A stretch of DNA of 7,050 nt. Origin: JAEUOS01 sp031423955 (GTDB lineage: Bacteria; Pseudomonadota; Gammaproteobacteria; Burkholderiales; JAEUOS01). The stretch is taken from the NCBI GenBank assembly GCA_031423955.1, contig JANPGJ010000318.1:1-7050 (forward strand), in the 5' to 3' direction. Shown here in pieces: positions 1-7,050 of the stretch (position 1 is the stretch's first letter; each line of letters starts with the position of its first letter). The position numbers were made by a program, and so were the translations under genes. A model generated the notes under the pieces. That model was not told the origin of the DNA, searched no databases, and saw only the letters and a list, made by a program, of their open reading frames with translations.

Positions 1-2427
1 GCGCGGCTGCTGGCCGCCGACGCCAGCACCTCGGTACGCTTCGTGCCCAACGCCAACTGGAACGGAATCGTAGCCGGCGGCGTCACCTTCCGCGCCTGGG
101 ACCAGACCGCAGGCGCGGCCGGCGGCACGGCAAGTACCAACACCAACGGTGGCACCAGCGCGTACTCCACCGCCACCGCCAGCGCCTCGATCACCGTCAA
201 TTCGGTCAACGATGCACCCGCTGGCACCAATACCACCGTCACCACCAATGAGGACACCGCCTATATCTTTGCCGCTGCCGACTTCGGCTTCACCGATTCC
301 AGCGACAGCCCGGCCAACACGCTCAGCGCGGTGCGCGTCAGTACCCTGCCCGGCGCCGGCACCCTCACCAACAACGGATTGGCGGTCAGCAGCGGCCAGA
401 CCATCACCCTGGCTGACATCAACCTCGGCCGCCTGGCGTTCACCCCCGTCACCAACGCCAACGGCACCGGCTACGCCAGCTTCAACTTCCAGGTGCAGGA
501 CAACGGCGGCACCGCCAGCGGCGGGGTAGAACTCGATGCCTCGCCCAACACCCTGACGCTCAACGTGACCGCAGTCAACGATGCGCCGGCGGCCACCGAC
601 ACCACCGTCACTACCAACGAGGACACGGCCTACACCTTCAGCGCCGCCGATTTCGGCCTCACAGATACCGGCGACAGCCCGGCAAATGCGCTCCTGGCAG
701 TGAAGATCGCAACCCCGCCGGGCGCCGGCACGCTCACCAACAACGGTGTGGCGGTGAATGGCGGCCAGACCGTCACCGTCGCCGACATCAACCTCGGCCG
801 ACTGGCATTCACGCCCGGACTCAACGCCAGCGGCGCCGGCTACGCCAGCTTCACCTTCCTGGTGCAGGACAACGGCGGCACTGCCAACGGCGGCATCGAC
901 CTCGATGCCTCGCCCGATACCGTGACCATCGACGTCAATGCGCTCAACGACGCACCCGTGGGCGCCGACCGCAACGTCACACTGTTCGAAGACAGCGCCT
1001 ATACGTTCGGGGCGGCCGACTTCGCCTTTGCCGACAGCGCCGACAGCCCGGCCAACGCGTGGCTCGCGGTCCGCATCGCCAGCCTGCCGGGTGCCGGTGC
1101 GCTCACGCTCAATGGTGCCGCGGTGGTCAACGGCCAATTCGTCAGCGCCGCCGAGATTGCCGCCGGTCGCCTGGTGTACACCCCAGCCCCGGACGGCAAC
1201 GGCGTCTCGTATGCCAGCTTCAGCTTCCAGGTGCAGGATGACGGCGGCACCAGCGGCGGCGGCACCGATCTCGATCCCTCGCCCAGGCAGATCCGCTTCG
1301 ACGTGACTGCCATCAATGATGCGCCGGCGGGAACCGATCGCAGTATCGCCGTCGCCACCGGCACCACCTACGTATTCAACGTCGCCGACTTCGGTGCCAC
1401 CGATCCGGGGGATAGCCCGGCCGACCCATTGGCGGCAGTCACCATCGACAGCCTGCCGGCATCCGGGTCGCTACGCCTGGCCGGTGGCGCGGTGATCGCC
1501 GGGCAGCAGGTGAGCGCGACCGATATCGCCGCCGCGCGATTGTCGTTCAACGCGGCAAGCAACGGGACGGTCGGCTTTTCGTTCCGCGTGCAGGATGGCG
1601 GCGGCACGGCCAATGGCGGGATCGATAGCGAAGCGACAGCGCACACGATCCGGATATCCGTCGCCACGCCGGTCGCATCCGCAAACCAGACTACCCTCCT
1701 GATCGCCGACGGCACGCCGCCGACCACCAGCGTCGTCACACCAGCGACGGCCACGGCGCCAGTAGTGACGGCAGTCGCTCCGGTGGCGGCAGTGACGCCG
1801 CAAGCGGCAAGCACCCCCCCCGCGCGTGCGGTGTCGGCAGCGGCGGCTGCCGACCTGACCGACGACGCCGCTGGCGTCGGAACCAGCAGCAGCGGCCTGG
1901 CGGATTCCCTGCCGCCTGGCGTTTCCGCGCGTGGCGTGCCGGGCATCGAAGCGGCGGCGATCTCGTCCACCGAGTTGCGCGCGGTCGGCACCCTGTCCGG
2001 CGAGCGCAAGGGTTTCTCGTTCGAGTCGGTCACCCTGGTCGATGCGATCCTCGCATCGGGCAGCCGCAACGAAGTCAGCCGCAGCAGCTTCGACCAGTTC
2101 CTGACCTCGCTGCGCGCCCAGGGTTTCATCGACGAACTCGACCGCGTGCGCGACGACGCCAAACACGAATTCGACCTCGACAAGAGCTTCGCCGTCACCG
2201 CCACCGGCGTCAGCTTCGGCCTGTCGGTGGCCTATGTACTTTGGCTGGTGCGCAGCGGCGTACTGATGGGCAGCCTGTTGTCCTCGTTGCCGGCCTGGCG
2301 GGTGCTCGACCCCTTGCCGGTGCTGGCACGCGAGGGCGATGCCGATGAAGACGAGACTGACGATGAAGCACCTGACCAGGCGCCGAGGGAAACCGACCAT
2401 GCCTTGCAAACGCTGCGGGGATATTGA
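1..2427 (+). CDS. Large cadherin-like repeat surface protein with C-terminal membrane anchor, 3' part only
   Basis: The frame is open from base 1, so the start is upstream; the GTG at 43 lies inside the gene and is not a credible start. The visible part is 808 residues. Residues 1-70 are the end of a different repeat type (FVPNANWNG, VTFRAWDQT). Residues 71-557 are four tandem repeats, each starting NDAP and carrying the motifs TAY-F-AADF, LPGAGTL, GRL-FTP and F-VQD-GGT. Next comes a low-complexity Ala/Thr/Pro/Val linker (about 558-650), a charged probably helical stretch (about 680-730), a hydrophobic segment (about 731-750), a second hydrophobic stretch (753-766), LPAWRVLDPLPVL, and an acidic tail (DADEDETDDE). 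From knowledge of such families, the repeats are extracellular Ig/cadherin-like folds used in adhesion. No RTX nonapeptides are seen in this part. The layout resembles the C-termini of large DUF4347-type repeat proteins, but that N-terminal domain is outside the window. An adhesin role is inferred. Confidence 0.85.
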   Translation, partial: ARLLAADASTSVRFVPNANWNGIVAGGVTFRAWDQTAGAAGGTASTNTNGGTSAYSTATASASITVNSVNDAPAGTNTTVTTNEDTAYIFAAADFGFTDSSDSPANTLSAVRVSTLPGAGTLTNNGLAVSSGQTITLADINLGRLAFTPVTNANGTGYASFNFQVQDNGGTASGGVELDASPNTLTLNVTAVNDAPAATDTTVTTNEDTAYTFSAADFGLTDTGDSPANALLAVKIATPPGAGTLTNNGVAVNGGQTVTVADINLGRLAFTPGLNASGAGYASFTFLVQDNGGTANGGIDLDASPDTVTIDVNALNDAPVGADRNVTLFEDSAYTFGAADFAFADSADSPANAWLAVRIASLPGAGALTLNGAAVVNGQFVSAAEIAAGRLVYTPAPDGNGVSYASFSFQVQDDGGTSGGGTDLDPSPRQIRFDVTAINDAPAGTDRSIAVATGTTYVFNVADFGATDPGDSPADPLAAVTIDSLPASGSLRLAGGAVIAGQQVSATDIAAARLSFNAASNGTVGFSFRVQDGGGTANGGIDSEATAHTIRISVATPVASANQTTLLIADGTPPTTSVVTPATATAPVVTAVAPVAAVTPQAASTPPARAVSAAAAADLTDDAAGVGTSSSGLADSLPPGVSARGVPGIEAAAISSTELRAVGTLSGERKGFSFESVTLVDAILASGSRNEVSRSSFDQFLTSLRAQGFIDELDRVRDDAKHEFDLDKSFAVTATGVSFGLSVAYVLWLVRSGVLMGSLLSSLPAWRVLDPLPVLAREGDADEDETDDEAPDQAPRETDHALQTLRGY
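211..1671 (+). repeat. Four in-frame tandem cadherin-like repeats, 369-base period
   Basis: Repeat units start at the Asp codon of NDAP at 211, 580, 949 and 1318. The first three are exactly 369 bases (123 codons); the fourth is about 354 bases and has lost a few codons. By manual count, units 1 and 2 share about 73 percent of residues. Unit 3 is more divergent, and unit 4 is the most degenerate: it lacks the Glu-Asp of the N/F-E-D motif and the DLD near its end. Similarity falls steadily towards the C-terminus, which suggests recent duplication on the N-terminal side. More units may lie upstream of the window. Confidence 0.93.
1814..1821 (+). repeat. Run of eight C bases in the linker of the surface protein gene
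   Basis: Eight consecutive C bases code for Thr-Pro-Pro in the low-complexity linker, between the last repeat and the C-terminal anchor. Slippage here would shift the frame and remove the anchor. The tract is short for a phase-variable site and may simply reflect base composition. Confidence 0.35.
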
Positions 2428-2510
2428 ATGAACACCGCATACCAGACCGATTCGGGCAACGCCGACGCGCGCAAGGCGCGGGCGTTCGGCACGACGCAGG
2501 AGGCCGCAAC

Positions 2511-2514
<4 letters not shown>
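2428..2514 (+). CDS. Possible 28-codon bridging micro-ORF between surface protein and kinase genes
   Basis: The ATG directly follows the TGA stop of the surface protein gene (TGAATG) and is in the same frame. Its own TGA (2512-2514) overlaps the kinase ATG as ATGA. The peptide begins MNTAYQTDSG, is hydrophilic, and ends GTTQEAAT; I recognise no family. A GGGG at 2417-2420, seven bases upstream, could act as a weak ribosome binding site. It could serve translational coupling by reinitiation, or could be a chance reading frame in a GC-rich junction. Read-through of the upstream TGA would append these residues to the surface protein. Confidence 0.27.
2458..2486 (+). other. GC-rich hairpin in the surface protein/kinase junction
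   Basis: AACGCC (2458-2463) pairs with GGCGTT (2481-2486), and CGCGC (2466-2470) pairs with GCGCG (2476-2480). This gives 11 base pairs with a two-base bulge (GA, 2464-2465) and a five-base loop (GCAAG). It ends nine bases before the kinase ribosome binding site. No T-run follows, so it is not a classical Rho-independent terminator. It could act as an mRNA stability or processing element that uncouples levels of the two genes, or could be chance in GC-rich DNA. Confidence 0.4.
2496..2503 (+). promoter_or_regulatory. Ribosome binding site deciding the kinase start
   Basis: GCAGGAGG lies seven bases upstream of the ATG at 2511. It is close to the ideal Shine-Dalgarno and is what favours the ATG at 2511 over the in-frame TTG at 2424, which overlaps the previous gene. 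Confidence 0.85.
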
Positions 2515-5041
<2,527 letters not shown>

Positions 5042-5045
<4 letters not shown>

Positions 5046-5098
5046 CACAGTCCCGCAAACCTCCAACGATGTCCCATTTGCAGCAGGTGAAACCATGA
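5042..5098 (+). CDS. Possible 18-codon bridging micro-ORF between kinase and response regulator genes
   Basis: The ATG at 5042 overlaps the kinase stop as ATGA, and its own TGA (5096-5098) overlaps the response regulator ATG as a second ATGA. The peptide would be MTQSRKPPTMSHLQQVKP, basic and without a recognisable family. It fills the junction exactly, so a reinitiating ribosome could cross from one gene to the next. It may be chance: the frame is short, and the kinase stop and regulator start would create both ATGA overlaps whenever the spacing allows. Confidence 0.25.
5085..5090 (+). promoter_or_regulatory. Ribosome binding site for the response regulator
   Basis: AGGTGA sits four bases upstream of the ATG at 5095. 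It is a moderate Shine-Dalgarno with rather short spacing. No other start codon lies in this frame between the kinase stop and 5095, so the start is well supported. Confidence 0.65.
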
Positions 5099-7050
5099 AC
5101 GCCTCGACCTTTACCCCCGAATCCGCCATTACCCCTGTGTCGGCGTCGCCGAGCGCCGGCGATTCGTTGCGCGAACAACCACTGGTGCTGATCGTCGACG
5201 ATGATCCGCTGATGCGCGAAATGCTGGAGATCACCCTGGAGGACGAAGGTTTCACGGTCGCCGCGGCAGAAGACGGCGCCGCCGCCATGGCGCGCTTCGA
5301 GAGCGCGCGGCCCGACCTCGTGCTGACCGATGCCAACATGCCGGTGATGAACGGCTTCGAGCTCTGTGAAACCCTGCGCGCACACCCCGCCGGCAGGCAC
5401 ATTCCGATCCTGATGCTGACCGCGGCCGGCGATTCGCAATCGATCCGGCGCGCCTTCACCAGCGGCGCGACCGACTTCGCCACCAAGCCGCTGCAGGAGG
5501 AACTGATCGGCTACCGCCTGCGCTACCTGCTGGAAGCCAGCCGCAACATGCGCGACCTGGCCAGAAGCGAAAGCCGGCTCGCCAACGCGCAACGCCTGGG
5601 TCGGATCGGCCATTGGGACCTCGAACTTGCCTCCGATGCGCTCACCGTGTCCGACGAGGTCTGCCGGATCATCGGTTGCACCCGCCCGCAGGCGCCGCGC
5701 AGCGGCCAGGCCTTTCTCGACTATCTGCATCCGGAGGATCGGCCGCTGGCGCTCAAATGGACGGTCGACGCGGTCGGTGGGGGTACGCCTGCCAACTTCG
5801 AGGTGCGCGTCATGCGGCCGGACGGCACCCTGCGCCATGCCTTCATGCAGGCCGAAACGGTGGCCGACGACAGCGGTCGCGCGATACGCCTGGAAGGCAT
5901 CGTGCAGGACATCACCGACCGCAAGGAAGCCGAGGAGCGCATCCGCTACCTGGCGATGTACGACGGCTTGACCGGATTGCCGAACCGCCGGCTGTGCGCC
6001 GAACACCTTGACGGCGCGCTGGCGCGCGCCCAGCGCAGCGGCACGCCGGTGGCGGTGATGATCGTCGGGCTCGACGGTTTCAAGCAGATCAACGAAGCGC
6101 GCGGCCATGCCACCGGCGACAAACTGCTCAAGAAAGTCGCAGATCGGCTGGGGCGCTGCATGCGCGACAGCGATCAGGTGGCGCGGTTCGATGCCGGCCG
6201 CAGCGCGCTGGAAAGCGTGGCGCGTCTCGGCGGCGACACCTTCGCAGTGGTGCTCACCGAAATTGATCGCGCCGAAGACGCGGCGACCATCGCCGCGCGC
6301 GTCCAGGAATACCTGGCGCAACCGTATTACGTCGACGACCAGTCGCTCTATGTCACCGCCTGCGCCGGCATCGCCATTCACCAGGTCGATGGCGACAGCG
6401 TCGACGACCTGCTGAAAAACGCCGAATCGGCGATGCATGTGGCCAAGCAGGGCGGCCACAACGCGATGCGCTTCTTCACCACCGCGATGAACGCCGACGC
6501 CGCCCGCAAGCTCGCCCTGGCCAACGACATGCGGCGCGCCATCGGCAAGCAGCAGTTCTTCCTGATGTTCCAGCCGCAGGTCGATATCGAGAGCGGCCGC
6601 ATCATCGGCGCCGAGGCCTTGATCCGCTGGAAGCATCCGGTGCATGGCATGATCCCACCGCTCGACTTCATTCCGCTGGCCGAGGAACTCGGCCTGATCG
6701 TGCAGATCGGCGAGTGGGTCACCCGCACCGCCTGCGCCGCGGCGCTCGGCTGGCAGCGGGCCGGTGCGCCGCCGGTCAGCGTGGCGGTCAACGTGTCGCC
6801 CAAGCAGTTCCGCGAACCGGGCTTCCTGCCGATGGTCGAGAGCGCGCTGCGCGACACCGGTCTGCAACCCGGATGCCTCGAACTGGAGGTCACCGAAGGC
6901 GTGATGATCGGCGACCCCGAAACGACGATCGCCAACATGCAGGCGTTCCACGCGCTCGGTGTGCAGCTGGCGATCGACGATTTCGGCACCGGCTATTCGA
7001 GCCTGAGTTACCTGAAGCAGTTTCCGATCCAACGCCTGAAGATCGACCAG
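5095..7050 (+). CDS. REC-PAS-GGDEF-EAL response regulator, likely c-di-GMP phosphodiesterase, 3' end missing
   Basis: Open from the ATG at 5095 to the window end (652 codons, no stop). The receiver domain (about 29-150) has Asp35-37, phospho-acceptor Asp79 (LTDANMPVMNG), Thr109 and Lys131. A PAS domain follows (about 163-277; FEVRVMRPDGTLRH, VQDITDRKEAEER). The GGDEF domain (from YDGLTGLPNRR, 285) keeps Asn333 and Asp342. However, its signature is GGDTF (379-383), the first metal-binding Asp of the DxD motif is Gly325, and no RxxD inhibitory site is seen. The EAL domain has Glu507 (EALIRW), Asn566 (NVSP), Glu601 (LEVTE), Asp628-Asp629 (DDFGTGYSS) and Lys649 (LKID); the remaining ligands lie beyond the window. 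From family knowledge this points to a degraded cyclase and a functional c-di-GMP phosphodiesterase. The protein has no transmembrane segments and no DNA-binding domain. It is the probable phosphorylation target of the upstream kinase. Confidence 0.93.
   Translation, partial: MNASTFTPESAITPVSASPSAGDSLREQPLVLIVDDDPLMREMLEITLEDEGFTVAAAEDGAAAMARFESARPDLVLTDANMPVMNGFELCETLRAHPAGRHIPILMLTAAGDSQSIRRAFTSGATDFATKPLQEELIGYRLRYLLEASRNMRDLARSESRLANAQRLGRIGHWDLELASDALTVSDEVCRIIGCTRPQAPRSGQAFLDYLHPEDRPLALKWTVDAVGGGTPANFEVRVMRPDGTLRHAFMQAETVADDSGRAIRLEGIVQDITDRKEAEERIRYLAMYDGLTGLPNRRLCAEHLDGALARAQRSGTPVAVMIVGLDGFKQINEARGHATGDKLLKKVADRLGRCMRDSDQVARFDAGRSALESVARLGGDTFAVVLTEIDRAEDAATIAARVQEYLAQPYYVDDQSLYVTACAGIAIHQVDGDSVDDLLKNAESAMHVAKQGGHNAMRFFTTAMNADAARKLALANDMRRAIGKQQFFLMFQPQVDIESGRIIGAEALIRWKHPVHGMIPPLDFIPLAEELGLIVQIGEWVTRTACAAALGWQRAGAPPVSVAVNVSPKQFREPGFLPMVESALRDTGLQPGCLELEVTEGVMIGDPETTIANMQAFHALGVQLAIDDFGTGYSSLSYLKQFPIQRLKIDQ

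Noticed and set aside
43..45. GTG as the start of the surface protein gene
   Set aside because: The reading frame continues to base 1 with residues that belong to the same repeat motif (TSVRFVPNANWNG), so the true start is upstream of the window.
2424..2426. TTG as the start of the kinase gene
   Set aside because: It would add 29 residues without family resemblance before the first transmembrane helix and overlap the previous stop. The ATG at 2511 has a near-ideal Shine-Dalgarno.
5046..5094. Possible terminator or promoter in the kinase/regulator gap
   Set aside because: No stem-loop with a T-run and no convincing -35/-10 pair is seen in these 49 bases; co-transcription is the simpler reading.
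6184..6225. Apparent insertion of about 13 residues before the GGDEF signature
   Set aside because: The extra stretch between two VAR motifs is in frame and resembles an insertion common in PAS-GGDEF-EAL proteins, so it is not by itself unusual.

Overview
The window is GC-rich and very densely coding, with three large genes on the + strand and junctions of about 50 to 85 bases. The protein families (cadherin-like surface repeats, a tripartite hybrid histidine kinase, a GGDEF-EAL protein) and the base composition fit a Gram-negative proteobacterium. A beta- or gammaproteobacterium is most likely. This is inference from gene style; no rRNA or marker gene is present.

Layout. (1) Bases 1-2427 are the 3' end of a large repetitive surface-type protein. 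It has a partial upstream repeat, four tandem cadherin-like repeats (three with an exact 369-base period), an Ala/Thr/Pro/Val linker, and a C-terminal hydrophobic anchor with an acidic tail. Its start lies upstream of the window. (2) Bases 2511-5045 encode a membrane-bound hybrid histidine kinase: periplasmic sensor, PAS, HisKA, HATPase, REC, Hpt. (3) Bases 5095 to the window end encode a REC-PAS-GGDEF-EAL response regulator, cut off inside its EAL domain. This gene has no stop in the window and so is easy to miss.

Working model (inference). The three genes look like one operon. Signal sensed by the kinase would pass His331 -> Asp632 -> His785 and then to Asp79 of the response regulator, setting cyclic di-GMP output. 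The GGDEF domain is degenerate (GGDTF, and the first Asp of the DxD motif replaced by Gly). The visible EAL catalytic residues are intact, so the protein is probably a phosphodiesterase. Coupling a cell-surface repeat protein to c-di-GMP turnover suggests control of attachment or biofilm.

The least expected structure is at the two junctions. Each is spanned exactly by a micro-ORF (28 and 18 codons) that begins at or next to the upstream stop and ends in an ATGA overlap with the next start codon. The first junction also holds an 11-bp GC-rich hairpin. No RNA genes, CRISPR arrays, insertion sequences, convincing promoters or terminators were seen, and no stretch over 300 bases lacks a gene.
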